64,000 nucleotides of DNA, from contig NC_080583.1 in assembly GCF_029962835.1 (NCBI RefSeq), forward strand, positions 1,240,001 through 1,304,000, written 5' to 3'. The notes under the pieces were generated by a model. The model ran no database searches and was not told the DNA's origin. It saw only the letters and a list, made by a program, of their open reading frames with translations. A program made the position numbers and the translations under genes. Within the stretch, counting starts at the first letter, position 1, and every line of letters begins with the position of its first letter. This stretch comes from Magnolia sinica. Lineage: Eukaryota; Streptophyta; Magnoliopsida; Magnoliales; Magnoliaceae. Below are positions 11,860 through 23,150 of this stretch, one piece after another.

Positions 11860-12290
11860 TCACCGTGATGTATCATACCATGCATTTATTTACATAGCTC
11901 ATTACAGAGAATCAGCCAAAAAAAAATAAAGCATATCACCACACCGCAGGAAAGAGTGGTGATTGAACACCCACCATTAAAAATTGCTGGAGGGCCACAA
12001 AAGTTTTGAATCAAGCTGATATTTGTGTTTTCCCTTCAAGGAGGTCTATGTGACCTAATAAACAGGTTGGATGGCAAAATGGACATTACAGTTGGGCATA
12101 GGAAGTTTTTAATGTTGGACACTCAATCACCACCATATCCTGTGGTGTTGTTAAACTGAGATTTGGATCTCCCTCATTTTTAGTATAATACCCTAAGATG
12201 AGCAGGCAAAAATGAATGGATACAGTTTGATAAAACATGTACATCAATTCATGTGGGCCTACGAAGCTTTTTAGGCACCGACCAGCACCG
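11860..12290. repeat. Foldback repeat R1 copy
   Basis: R1 word order is present: a CAGGAAAGAGTGGTGATTGA block, AAGCTGATATTTGTGTTTTC, AACAGGTTGGATGGCAAA, AGTTTTTAATGTTGGAC and a GGATCTCCCTCATTTTTAG block. The end is ACATGTACATCAATTCATG. Confidence 0.6.
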
Positions 12291-12664
12291 CCCAGTCCAT
12301 TCTCTTATTGCAAGTGATGAGGTTTGTCGGGTCCAACGTCTCATCTCGATGGTATTGATTGGACGATGATGATGTGACCCAAAATCATGGTAGAATGCAT
12401 GGTGTCCGTACGCAGGTACTCAGCACGTGGCATTATGTATCTCAACTTAAACCGTCCAATCGTGTGCGCCCCACCTTAAATGTATCATAAACAGAAAATA
12501 AGTGGTGGACATCTAGTGAACAGTTGAAAGGAACTTTCAATGGTCCAGATTTAACAAGTAAATTTTAATCAATCAAAGGTTAGGATTAACTAATCAATCT
12601 AGTATAAAGGTTATATAACCTTATATAGTGGGTCCCACAGTTTGAACCGTATTACTTTTTCTAC

Positions 12665-12894
12665 GGATAGTTGCTCTTGCTCGGGTGGTAGACTCTCAAG
12701 AGTTTCAACACCAACTCGAGGGTTCGACTATCCATAGGTGGTGAAAGCCCACTACGGTGTGAGAGGGTTCAACTATCCATAGGTGGTAAAAGCCCACTAC
12801 GGTGTGAGTGTTTGTGTGCGTGTGTAAATAATACATATAGGTGGTGAAAGCCCACGACGGTGTGAGTGTGTGTGCGTGTGCATAAAAATAAAAT
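12665..12894 (+). mobile_element. tRNA-derived SINE (family S1), tail repeated three times
   Basis: The A-box-like word GCTCGGGTGGTAGAC and the B-box GGGTTCGACTATCC mark the tRNA-related head. The body word GGTGGTGAAAGCCCAC recurs three times (near 12738, 12783 and 12840), the last followed by GTGTGTGCGTGTGC and an A-rich end. Perfect direct repeats TTACTTTTTCTAC at 12652-12664 and 12895-12907 are the target duplication. The copy at 3041-3190 has the body once. Confidence 0.85.
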
Positions 12895-12956
12895 TTACTT
12901 TTTCTACTTGAAGAAGTAGATGAGTTGCTTTTTTAAGATAAGTAAGTTTTGTTTAT

Positions 12957-13560
12957 GGCTCGTCTAGGAGGGTGGATTCGGAATCCTTGGATTTGAAATC
13001 CTTTTATTGTGTTTGGCACTTTCGATTCAAAATCAGCTTTAATACAAAAGTAGCTATTTATAGGATATTTACCGGAGTTTGGATTTAATTACTAAATCAA
13101 CTTTAATATCTCTAAATAATAATGAAGTATGTAATGTTTGACACAGTGGTTATAATAAGCACGCTGAAATATATACTTTGCTAAAAAAACGATGAAATTT
13201 CAAGTCTTGGATGGGCCACAAGTATAAGATCATATCCAAGTGACTAACTAATGATTTTTAACTATTGATTTATGTAGATAATATTAGGACAATGCTGATT
13301 ATCATATTAAGGTAATTATAACAATGTAATTGATAATCTAATTATTTTGGGATATCATTAGTGTGCCATGTGTTCAATAAAATAATAGTCTAGTGACACA
13401 CATGTTACACATGCAACTTTTGAAAAGATTTTAGATGTAATCCAAGCTTTCTTGGTGGATTTCAAACCCTGTATTTTACTTTAATGGTGTCAAACAACTA
13501 AGGGATTTGAAGCCCCTCAAATCCCCTCAAATTCATGGTGCCAAAGGGCCCCTAAAAGTA
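12957..13560. repeat. MITE-like repeat R4, copy 1
   Basis: The outer parts are GGATTCGGAATCCTTGG at the left and CAAATTCATGGTGCCAAAGG at the right. The core at 13165-13465 is shared with 14378-14685 in the same direction (words TTTTGGGATATCATTAG and GATGTAATCCAAGCTTTC). It is non-coding. The MITE assignment is inference. Confidence 0.55.
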
Positions 13561-14180
13561 CATAATTACTTCAGTTATTAAAAAAAAAAAAAAACTTTTC
13601 TACTTTCCATAAGTGGCTGAAGAGAAGAATTAGGAAAGATGAAAGAGAGTAGAAGTTGATATGTAAGTTGTTTGGAAAACATACTTTATCTTCTTATAAT
13701 AAGTAGAAATTAAAATAAGCTACTTGTGAAATAATTAACTTATCTTAAACAACTTACGGTGAATGTTAATAACACTGCCGGAGTACCAAACCTAAACAAC
13801 TCTGAAGAATGGGAGAAGCATCTCCTATGGTTTTAATGGCCTAGCAAATTAATTATAAGGCCCACCAGTTTTTCTACAAGTTGGGCCGCTTGATAGACCA
13901 TGGTCTGGGCCTTTATACAAAGCCCATCCACTTCCAACCGGCATATGGACGTGAGATTGTGTACCCAGTATGATTTCAAAAGCTATCACAACCGTACGTT
14001 GATTTGGCCAGCACATTAGTTGAAATCTGCATCGTTGGGACGCGGCTGAATAATTCATCCTGTTTCAATATCACAAGTGATCATCCACTCAATGATACTC
14101 ACAACATGTTTGGATTAAGGTTATATCAGTTACTACAAGGCCCACGATTTAATGATCCAGCCGTTGGTACAATGGGCCCC
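13561..14180. other. Intergenic, no gene seen
   Basis: This stretch has an A-run at 13581-13594 and an R2-like tip (CACTGCCGGAGTACC) near 13772. No gene was recognised. Confidence 0.4.
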
Positions 14181-14377
14181 ACCTTGGGGCCCATTTTAAT
14201 GTGAATGTGATGTTTACTCTGCCTTAATTCTGCTTGCTGTCTTGACTTGTGGGCTCAAAAATCACTTGAATTTAAAACACAAGTAAGCCACAGTACAGGA
14301 GCAGTGGAGATGTGACATCTACCATTGAAACGTTTCTGGGCCATCCAGCCCGCCCACTGAAATATATACTTTGCCCA

Positions 14378-14685
14378 CTGAAATATTTACGTTGCCGGAA
14401 AATGATGAAATTTTAAGTCTTAGATGGGCCACAAGCACAAGATCTCATTTGAGTGATCAACTAATGATTTTTAACTGTTCATTTACATGGACAATGTTTG
14501 GATGGCGTTGATCATTGTATTATAGTAATTATAGTGAGGCAATTGATAATCTAATTATTTTGGGATATCATTAGTGGGTCATGTGTCAAATAGATTAATA
14601 GTTTATTGACACTCATGTTGCACATGCAACTCCTCAAATGATTTTAGATGTAATCCAAGCTTTCATTGTTGATTTCAAACCATCT
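14378..14685. repeat. Dispersed repeat R4, copy 2
   Basis: This is a direct-orientation relative of 13165-13465, 1.2 kb away. It shares TGGGCCACAAG, CTAATGATTTTTAACTGTTC, TAATTATTTTGGGATATCAT and GTAATCCAAGCTTTCATTG. It is clearly diverged, so not a recent tandem event. Confidence 0.65.
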
Positions 14686-14689
14686 CTTG

Positions 14690-15535
14690 GATAGGATTTG
14701 AAGCCCCCATTTACTTTAATGGTGGCAACCATCCTTGTCCTAACTTTTTCCTCCCGGGTGCATCACCTGAGATTTGGGTTTGCCTTACTTTTTGTGTTCA
14801 CGTTCGAACGTGGCATGCATCAATGATTGTTAAAATTAGGTGCCATTAATCTAAGATGAAACAGGTGTCCTCAGTCGATTCACTACACTATTTGAGTGAT
14901 CAAAATTCTTCAATTTTAAATTTATTTATTTATTTTTTCACCTAACAATTTTGAGTTGATTGATCGAACATGAAAGCTTGATTGATCGAGGGAGAGTTGT
15001 TTGATCATTATTGATCGATCGATGCCTAGATTCACAGCGCATTCAATTTTGCGTAATTGCACAAATTTATTTCTTATTCTAAATATAACACTATACATAT
15101 GAATATAATATGTAATTAAGGTAGAATAAGGAGAGCTAATTTATTTCTAGAGCTTTGAAGGGAGGAAACTAGAATTTTTGCATTTTTTAAGTTCCTATAA
15201 TCTTTTATAATTTGTTTTCATGGATCATTTGTTACTTTATGCCCTAGTTTTTCTTTGCAAGAGTTTTTTGCGTTAAATTTTGAATACTGAGAGAGTTTTT
15301 TCAGCTAAAGTTATGTTTGACTCAGAATTTACTTCCACAATTACCAAGCAACGATGGACAGCAAATGCTAAATTATCATTACCAGTGGTGTACCCACATA
15401 ACTTTTTGTGGCATGTGCTCTAGGAAAATCATAGCCCGATGTGGACCGCGCGGTTATACCTCTTCATGATATCCTATCATATGCCAACGAATTAGAAGGT
15501 CAAAATTCCGTTGTTGAGGAAATGGACCCTCCACA
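14690..15535. other. Intergenic region upstream of gene A, no gene seen
   Basis: AT-rich and unclassified. GATCGA-type words cluster at 14960-15030. No reading frame is supported. Confidence 0.4.
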
Positions 15536-15538
15536 CGA

Positions 15539-15728
15539 GGTTCCAACATTCCAATGGTCTGGATAACATAATAATGGGCCATACTTTCAGAAGCTAATAG
15601 GAGGCTCCAACATCCCAATAATCCAGAAAACATAATCATACCCTCACTTTCACAAGCTAATAACAGGTTCCAAGATCACAATGGTTTGGATAATAAATGC
15701 ATGGGCCCCACTTTCACAAACCAAGATC
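15539..15728. repeat. Three 63-bp tandem repeats upstream of gene A
   Basis: Units begin GGTTCCAACATT (15539), GGCTCCAACATC (15603) and GGTTCCAAGATC (15666). Each contains a TGG..ATAACATAAT-like middle and a CTTTCA(C/G)AAGCTAATA-like end. The array ends about 100 bp before the start codon of gene A, so it lies in the proximal promoter or 5' leader. Whether it has a regulatory role is unknown. Confidence 0.75.
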
Positions 15729-15825
15729 CCCAGGATGCTATTCATATATCCTACGATCGAGGATCATATAACTCCTCTACTTAAACAGCTACCGTATACC
15801 CTCCCTTCTACTTTCAATCTACACC

Positions 15826-18800
15826 ATGAATTTCTCCCTTCTTCTTCTCACAATCTTCCTTCCCACCGTTCCTCTCTTCCTCTTTAAATTCATACACTCA
15901 TTCATATGGGCCCCATGGAGAATCCAACTCCACTTTCAAAGACAAGGCGTTCGGGGCCCACCTCGCCGGTCCATCTACGGAAACTCGGCTGAGATTCGCG
16001 ATCTGATTGCGGCGGCTCAATCCCAGCCGATGGATCTGAACCATCAACTCCTCCACAGGGTTGTTCCTCACTACCATCACTGGTCGAGGTTGTACGGCAA
16101 GACGTTCCTGTATTGGTTCGGGACGAAGCCGCGGCTCGCGATAGCCGAGCCGGACTTGATTAAAGAGGTCTTGTTGAATCCTAGCGGTTCATTCAAGAAG
16201 GTGCAGTTCAACCCTCTGTCGGGGCAGCTCTTCGGCCATGGGCTGGTGGGCCTGGAAGGGGAGAAGTGGGCCCGGCATCGGAGGATCTGCAATCCTGCCT
16301 TTCACACGGAGCGAGTCAAGGTTCTCTCTCTCTCTCTCTTGAGGTTTGCTGATTCACACACGTGTGGGACCCGTGCACTTCAACACGTGAGCGCAAGTGT
16401 CCCAATGTGACACGTGTGAGATCTCAGCTTTTCGTCCAGTGTGATTTATTTTTAGAACTTATGGTCCCATTTCACACCTCAGGTGGGCCACAACATATTT
16501 AAACAAATGAAACGCCATACCGTTAGTTTCTACGTTGTGGCCCACCAGAAGAGTGAAATTGTCTGATTTTTTAGTCACAAGATCTGAGAATAGAAGGCTC
16601 AGATCTAACACACGTTTTTCATATTTGCACATGTGCCGTTGTGGGGATGTGTACGGATCTACACGCGCATGCAGTTAGCAAAACTCTCTCTCTCCACACC
16701 TGAGATTTGGATCTGCCTCATTTTCGGGACCATGCCCTAGAATGAATTGGAAAAATGGATGGACGGCGTGGATATACAACACATACATCGATGTGGGCCC
16801 CACGGTCACGGCCTCTCCCGCTGAAAGCTGTTATCCCAGACTCACCTAATCTGCGTCCGTTATTAGAATCATACAGCATTCTCATATGTAGGATGCCCTA
16901 TGCATTCTCCACCTCGGGCCCACGTGGCAAACATGGCTGTGATCAGAACCGTTGATAGGGTGGTCACTGTGTGGATGGGCTATATGCCCAAAAGAGCAGT
17001 GATTGGACAATTTTGATTATCCAGCTGTTGTGAGTGCTACTGGTTGAATGTGGACCGCTGGTTGATAATCCATTTTTGTAGGCCCACTTATTGGATGGCG
17101 AAGACAGTCCAATCCCCTTCCCTTTTGGGATTCAGTCTATCCACTACAGAAGAACAGTCCTGATCACAATACATGTTTGTCACGTGTACGAAGAAGAGGG
17201 AACTGCGTAGAACTTTTATGCACCGACGTGCATATTACCATTATCTCGTAAAAAAATGCCTACAGATTGCGTTGACGTCCATGAAAGATTTTAAATCATG
17301 AGAGGTGATCTACTCGGCAAGTGCATGGGAACTTTACGATACACATAGTTGCATTTGGAATTTTTGGCATGCACATTTCCTATCAGGACTTTCCATCAGG
17401 TCCATCCCACTTTTTCTATGCTTCCTTGAAAAAAATACACTAATCAAATGATCCAAACCGTCAATTTGGTCTCCCGAAAAAAATGGATGGATGAAGATAG
17501 TAATTAGAAGATAAATCCAATCACGGATGTTTAGGCCCATCTGATTGCTGGTATTTGTAGATAGTATGGGAGAAGAGCTGACTAGACCTAAAGTACGGTC
17601 GAGATAGGTGATGTAGATTCGAATGAGTCCGAAAACTACTATGTGCAAGAGAAAGTTTCCATACACGTAGCAAACCACATGATTTCCCGTTAATAAAATA
17701 ACATAAGATGACAAAAATAGGTGGATGATTGGATAAAATGCTAATTAAATTAGCTAATGGATATTTACACCCTGGTTTTGAGACAGGCGCTCTGATTTCT
17801 CTAGAGGAGTAGAAAGAGAGGCTCAGGAGTCGTTTGTTTCAAAAAGAAATGGGTGTGGACTTCATTTCCTTAAACTAGTGGACCATCACTGCAGTAGGAT
17901 TGGTAGAAGACATCCCCGTCTACGGCAATAGCCTACATCGGGATTTTAGTCGTTGGATCGGGTTCCTTTCAGTGATCCAAACCGTTTATATGATAGACGT
18001 TAACGTGGATGGGGGATATCGTATTCAAACTTTAACTAGGAGACAGTAAAGCTGATTGTCGTACTGAGTAAATTATGTTGGGTCCACCATGGATGTACGT
18101 GGCTTATCCACGCTGTCCATCCAATTTTTCAGCTCATTTTAGGGGTTGAGCCCAAAATTGAAGCATATACAAAGCTTTAAGTGGACCACGCCACCGTAAA
18201 CGGTGAGGATGATGACGTCCACCGTTGAAAAAGGACCCACAGTGATATTTATTTATCATCCACCCTGTTCATAAGGTTACAAAGCTATGGATGCAGGCAA
18301 AACACAAATATCAGCTTCATCCAAAACTTCTGTGGACCCCAAGAAGTTTTCAACGGTATGCGTTCAATTCACACTGTTTCCTGTAGCGTAGTACACTTGA
18401 GCTTTGGATATTCTTGAATTTTAGGACCATACCCTAAAATGATAGGGAAAAACGGATGGCCGGCGTGGATATGATACATATATAAGAGTGGGCCCAACAG
18501 AGTGCATACTGAGTTATTCAGTCTGTATTCAAATGAAAAGAGTCAAATGATGAAAGAGTTAAATATTCGGGTCTAAGAGTTCATAAGTGTACCCCACCTG
18601 AGGTAAGGCTCATCGTATAAGCAGTTCTGGATCGTTGAATGATGACCTCTGCCAATGGACTGGATTTGGGTTAGGGCAGGTAGGCCCGACCCTAAAAGTC
18701 CAAGAGCCACTCTAGCCCATCCCTGCAATGTGCCTAGCAACTAAAGCCCAAGCCCAAAAAAACTGGCCTGGCTAGAAAATGACTAGAATCCGTATTTATC

Positions 18801-21520
18801 ACTTCAATGTTCCTAAACTATCCATCCATCAAAGCAATAGACACCTAAAGTGATGAAATCAACGGTGTATATTAAAGAAGGATGAGTTGCCTGACTAGTT
18901 GAACAATCCTAACCTCTGATTCACGAAAACTTATCTGCTGAAATATGAGTACCATTCGATATTTTCCATTTTCAACCGTTGAAGAAATATCCACCAATCC
19001 AGGGGTCCTTTTTTTTTTTTGGTTCATGATACATTTAAACTAGAAAGATTAATTTGGACAGTCTAACTTGACCTACTTGTATGCCACCATTATGCAATTT
19101 CTACGTGTCTGCGTATCATCCATCACATTCTGCCAGAGTATCGAACACAATTATTGCAATTTGATTCATTAGAGCATAGAGACGCACCGTATTTAAAAAC
19201 TGTCGCACTTGTTGGGGATTTTCAGGGGTGGGTGCCTGAAATCGTGACCAGTACTGCAAAGATGTTGGAGCGATGGGAAAGTTACGGATCGACGGTGGGC
19301 CACAAATTCGAGATGGAGGTGCACAAAGAGCTCCACAATCTAACGGCTGACGTTATCTCCAGGACTGCTTTCGGGAGCAGTTATGAAGAGGGTAAGCTCA
19401 TCTTTCAAATGCAAGAAGAACAGATGCTCTTAGTCTCCCAAGCTCTACGGACTGTATACATTCCCGGCTTCAGGTGGGGTTATTTTGGTAATCTCCTTTT
19501 GAGGAAATGTATCCAAACTGCTCTTTTGTATTGGAATTGGGATACTGTGCCTCAGCTGATGAGATTGTTGGGCCCACTTTTCGTATCTGTAGGTTCATGC
19601 CTACAAAGAAGAATAGAAGGAGATGGGCACTAGCTAAGGAGATTAGACGGTCGGTAAGGAAGCTGATTCAGATCAATGCAGAAGCGGTTGGAGATTCAAG
19701 AAACCTTGTTGGTCTGATGATCGCCTCGAACAAGAACGAAGAGGAAGGAGAGAGGATGGGCATTGAAGAAATCATAGATGAGTGTACGACATTCTACTTC
19801 GCGGGGAAGGAAACGAGCGCTAACCTCCTAACGTGGGCACTCCTTCTACTGTCCATGCACCATGATTGGCAAATCAAGGCCCGCGATGAAGTGATCCGTT
19901 TCTGTGGACGCCATGATCATCCTACCGCTGAGAATTTAAACCACCTAAAGCTGGTTAGTTTGATTACCATTCTATTTCTTTTTTATTAAATAAATTAAGG
20001 AAATCACAAGAACCTTGTATTAATGGATGGTCCAAAAAAAAATAAAAATAAAATTATGTCAGCAGTCCAAATTCAGTGTGTGATTTAAGGCCATGCTTAA
20101 CAAACAATATGAAAAATCTCTTGGTTTGGTGATCCAGACCATTGGACCTATCTCTCCCATCATTGATGGACCATATGCTTGAAAAATCTCTCAATTGGAC
20201 TACTTTAACGGATAGGATCTTCCAATTTGGGATGTTTTGGGATCATGGTCCATCTTCATGGGGGCCTTCTCATGGCTTCTCCTTTTCTTTTGGAGGAGAA
20301 ATGAGGACGGACCTGATTTTGTATGGCTGCCTGGTCGGGTTTGGACCTATTAGCTTGGCCCATGGGCTGGGCTTGGGCCTGTTATCTACTTATTTGTGCA
20401 TGCGAGGCCCACCTGATTAAGGGATGGATTAGGGCCTATTTAAATTTCCAAATTTATTGTAAATACTATGTAAATAACCAATTATTACAATTTCACCCTG
20501 TTTGAAAATACGCAGGTATTTCTACTCCAAAAGAATGGGCTTAAATTTGTAGGCCCCACTGTGATGTATATGACATATCCACATTGTCCATCTGTTTTAT
20601 CAGAACATTTTAAGGTATGAGCCGAAAAAATGATGCAGATCTAAGATTCAAGTGGCCCACACCAGAGTAAACAGTGGCCATAAGAAGTTTTTAACAGTGG
20701 GTGTTCGATTCTCTTTTTCTTGTGGTGTGGTCCACTTGAACTTTGAATCTGTCTCATTTTTTGTCTCATGCACTAAATTCAGCTAGCATAACGGATGGAC
20801 AGTGTGGATAATCCACGTACATAAGCATCCTCGATTTTAGCTTTGAAAAAAGTAGGATTCAAATAACCCTCTGTAACAATGTGGTAATTACCAAAGTTAA
20901 TAATTATTATCCAAGGGATATTCATGGTGAGAAATTGGGATTTGAATTTTTTTTTTGTTGGGCCTTGACCAAATAAGCCCATTGACATCCCTCTTGATTA
21001 CATTGGATGTTTTGCAATTCAATTCAATTATACATCCAAACACAACCTTAAATTTCTTGATTTCAGCCATGCTAGAATGTTAACGTGCATGCAACTATGT
21101 TGACAGGTGGGCATGATACTCGACGAAACTCTCCGTCTTTACGCTCCGGCAGTAATGCTGATGAGGCAAACATGCAAGGACGTTAAGCTAGGGACCCTCC
21201 ACATTCCAGCAGACACACAACTCTACCTGCCCATGATCGCCGTCCATCGCGACGTTGAACTATGGGGCGAAGACGCAGAGCGGTTCAATCCATTGAGGTT
21301 TTCTGACCCACGAAAGCATTTGGCTGCATTTTTCCCATTTGGTCTGGGTCCCAGGGTCTGCGTGGGCCAGAACTTGGCCATGGCCGAGGCCAAAATAGCA
21401 GTGGCCATGATTCTCCAACGGTTCTCATTCACCGTCGCAACATCTTATGTTCATGCTCCAATGCAGCTTCTCACGGTACAACCTCAATATGGTGTACAAA
21501 TTCTCTTTCAAATGATATGA
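15826..21520 (+). CDS. CYP721A: Gene A: cytochrome P450, CYP721A-like, four exons
   Basis: A haem monooxygenase of the CYP72 clan, expected to be anchored in the ER membrane. CYP734A relatives hydroxylate brassinosteroids; I know no firm substrate for CYP721. Exons: 15826-16320, 19226-19473, 19593-19953, 21107-21520. All introns are GT-AG, and the lengths sum to 1518 nt (505 residues plus stop). Residues 3-28 are a hydrophobic anchor, followed by WAPWRIQ and the proline hinge RGPP. Motifs seen: oxygen-binding AGKETS (318-323), ExxR as ETLR (375-378), FNPLRF (428-433) and haem loop [10 protein letters not shown] with Cys453. The start ATG gives the anchor directly. Family placement rests on remembered words such as [10 protein letters not shown] and GWVP. 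A second copy of exon 4 lies at 23267-23680. Gene B is a paralogue with the same phases. Confidence 0.88.
16323..16339 (+). repeat. (CT)n microsatellite at the intron 1 donor of gene A
   Basis: The donor is AAG then GTTCTCTCTC, so the CT repeat begins at the third intron base. Gene B has the same arrangement with a longer run. Confidence 0.8.
16700..16815. repeat. R1 right-end fragment in intron 1 of gene A
   Basis: Words ACACCTGAGATTTGGATCTG and GGATGGACGGCGTGGATATA are followed by CATCGATGTGGGCCCCACGG. This is one arm of the foldback repeat, inside the 2905-bp first intron. Confidence 0.65.
17400..17735. repeat. Dispersed repeat R6, copy 1 (intron 1 of gene A)
   Basis: It is related to 29620-29890 in the same orientation. 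Both contain a GTGCAAGAGAAAGTTTCC / GTGCATGGGAAGGTTTCC-type word and flanking similarity, and their accidental minus-strand translations align. It is non-coding. Confidence 0.5.
18061..18512. repeat. Foldback repeat R1 (TACTGAGT subgroup) in intron 1 of gene A
   Basis: The left end CGTACTGAGTAAATTATG and the right end CATACTGAGTTATTCAG are imperfect inverses. The interior has CACGCTGTCCATCC, ATCAGCTTCATCCAAAACTT and GGATGGCCGGCGTGGATATG. Confidence 0.7.
18850..19142. mobile_element. R2 MITE, left-truncated, next to exon 2 of gene A
   Basis: The right end CATTCTGCCAGAGTATC is intact and the interior has GAACAATCCTAACCTCTGAT. The left tip was not found. It ends 83 bp before exon 2, in the acceptor half of intron 1. 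Confidence 0.6.
20535..20830. repeat. R1 repeat in intron 3 of gene A
   Basis: It begins GTAGGCCCCACTGTGATGTA and contains CCACATTGTCCATC, AGAAGTTTTTAACAGTGG and ATGGACAGTGTGGATAATCC. It is an internally shortened copy. Confidence 0.6.
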
Positions 21521-21605
21521 AATTCTATGTAGATAAGGATTCTGTAGCCGGGTGGACAACAGAAACTAGCGTTTGGATCCAAATAGCATTTATTAGGCTT
21601 TGAAC
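20991..21605 (+). repeat. Direct duplication around exon 4 of gene A, copy 1
   Basis: This 615-bp unit holds 116 bp of intron 3, all of exon 4 and 85 bp downstream. It matches 23151-23765 with no indel and ten mismatches (5 in the intron part, 2 in exon 4, 3 downstream). The right border is one base before the copia LTR at 21607. Confidence 0.95.
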
Positions 21606-21606
21606 A

Positions 21607-22556
21607 TGTTAGAAATCCAATACACAACGGAGGATAGAAGAAAACGATCAGATCTATCGGGTTCAAGGCTCGACTTGAATAGTTGATTTTTCAAGACAGA
21701 TTTGCTACCATTTTTCTGAAAATTCTAGCAAGTGCAAACGAAGGAAATCTGCAAATTGTCTTCAGGATACAAGGAACTCTCAATCCAATTTTTAACACAA
21801 AAATTTGCACATTTAAGTGTTGAACAGATTTTTAGTTTTAACACCGATATGCCTTAAGACGTTCAGAAAAAAACTTAGTAAGAGATTAGATCAAGAGTAA
21901 TTGCACAGAAGATGATATAATGTTAAAAATTAAGAGTCTATACTTCTGGATTATATTGTCCAGGATTTATATCAACTGAAAGGTTATGGATTTCTTCCTA
22001 AAGAGGTGCTAAAGAGCATCTTTAAGAAATCCATACCCATTCACACCAAATAATTGCCTTTCTATGAAAGGACATGACTCTATGTCATATGCCAGTTATT
22101 TCTTTACTCATTCAGACAGGAGCAGTTATCCAACAGGAAAAACTGAATCCACATAAGCGATACATGGCATAGGTGCCAAATGTACAATCATGTCACAATT
22201 ACTCTTAATCAACAAAGGTCATAAAATCATCAGGATAAACCCTCGTTCAATTCCAGTTGTATCATGGCAAAAAAAGTTTGAACTAAGTGCCAAAAGACTA
22301 TCTTTTTGATCCTTGCGACAATGCGAAGTGCTAAGTGCGCCTAATAAAGTGCCAAAAAGGCACTAGGAGCCCTATAGCCCACGCCACGTGCGCGCGTGCG
22401 AGGAGATTTGAACCCTGGTTGCATAAGCAAAAACCCATTCTCTTACCGACTGGCTATACACACTATTTATGAAAAGTTTAAATAATTAATATATTTATTT
22501 ACTTTCTAAAAATAACTTTTATTTTTTAAATTTATTTTTATCTAAAAAACACAACA
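21607..22556 (-). mobile_element. Ty1/copia LTR between the two exon-4 copies
   Basis: This 950-bp segment has TG...CA ends (plus-strand TGTTAGAAATCC to AAACACAACA). It is followed at 22557-22575 by ATCCCCCACAATTTTAAAA, which on the minus strand is the purine tract expected just upstream of a 3' LTR. It is therefore a 3' LTR in reverse orientation. It carries a tRNA-like insert at 22310-22465. A partner LTR was not found in the window. The copy is fossil. Confidence 0.75.
22310..22465 (-). mobile_element. tRNA-like (SINE-like) segment inside the copia LTR
   Basis: On the minus strand there is an A-box-like TAGCCAGTCGGTAAGAG and a B-box GGGTTCAAATCTCC. A body follows with TAGTGCCTTTTTGGCACTTT, a small hairpin, and CACTTCGCATTGTCGC. 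The layout is that of a tRNA-derived SINE. No target duplication was found, so the extent is approximate. Confidence 0.45.
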
Positions 22557-23150
22557 ATCCCCCACAATTTTAAAAATAAAATCAGATTTTAGAACGAATG
22601 GCATATCAGTATAAATACGTGCATAAGTAAAGATATCTTTTGGATTTGAACATTTACTTTAGTGTATATGTATCAAAGTTATGCCAGGTACTTAGTGACC
22701 CATTAGTTTTGAACTAAGGACCTTAAATGACTCACCGGACACATAACACACATCCATTCATATATAACTGGACATCTAAAAGTTCGCACATTTCTGGCCT
22801 TGTGCGTATCCTTATTTCATGAGTATTCTAGCGACGATCCCAATCTCTTCAAAAGCGGCCTCACTTCTCTACTCATATAAGTAGATCTATCAAAGATGAT
22901 TCTGCTTCATCTCAGTAAAGTCTGCTTATAGATCTATTAAGAATTAGTGCTCTAGAAACCAAATACTAGACTTTTAGGAATGAGACTCAAATTTTTTTTT
23001 TTCTAGTGTATATTTCAGTCACATACTTGACTTGTTTGTCCCTTTGAACTTAGCCTATATTTCAAAACATAGGTAGGGTTGCCATCAAGAGTGAAAGTTA
23101 CATCTTTATGGATCTTAGTCTCATTCCTTTAGTGGTTCTTCTTATCTGAT
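22557..23150 (-). mobile_element. Copia 3' internal tail
   Basis: This is the part between the pol end and the 3' LTR of the same reverse-oriented element, beginning at the purine tract. A stretch of about 40 bp at 23061-23101 (containing AGGTAGGGTTGCCATCAAG) recurs at 27410-27449, next to the copia pol fragment. It stops abruptly at 23150 against exon-4 copy 2. Fossil. Confidence 0.65.

Noticed and set aside
17334-17714. Minus-strand 126-codon frame as a gene
   Set aside because: It overlaps repeat R6, whose other copy gives a similar accidental frame. It lies in intron 1 of gene A and matches no family.
15826-21520. Assignment of genes A and B to CYP734A (brassinosteroid inactivation)
   Set aside because: The CYP72 clan is certain from motifs, but exon words such as [10 protein letters not shown] and the ERVK-GWVP junction fit CYP721A better. 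A phylogeny would decide.
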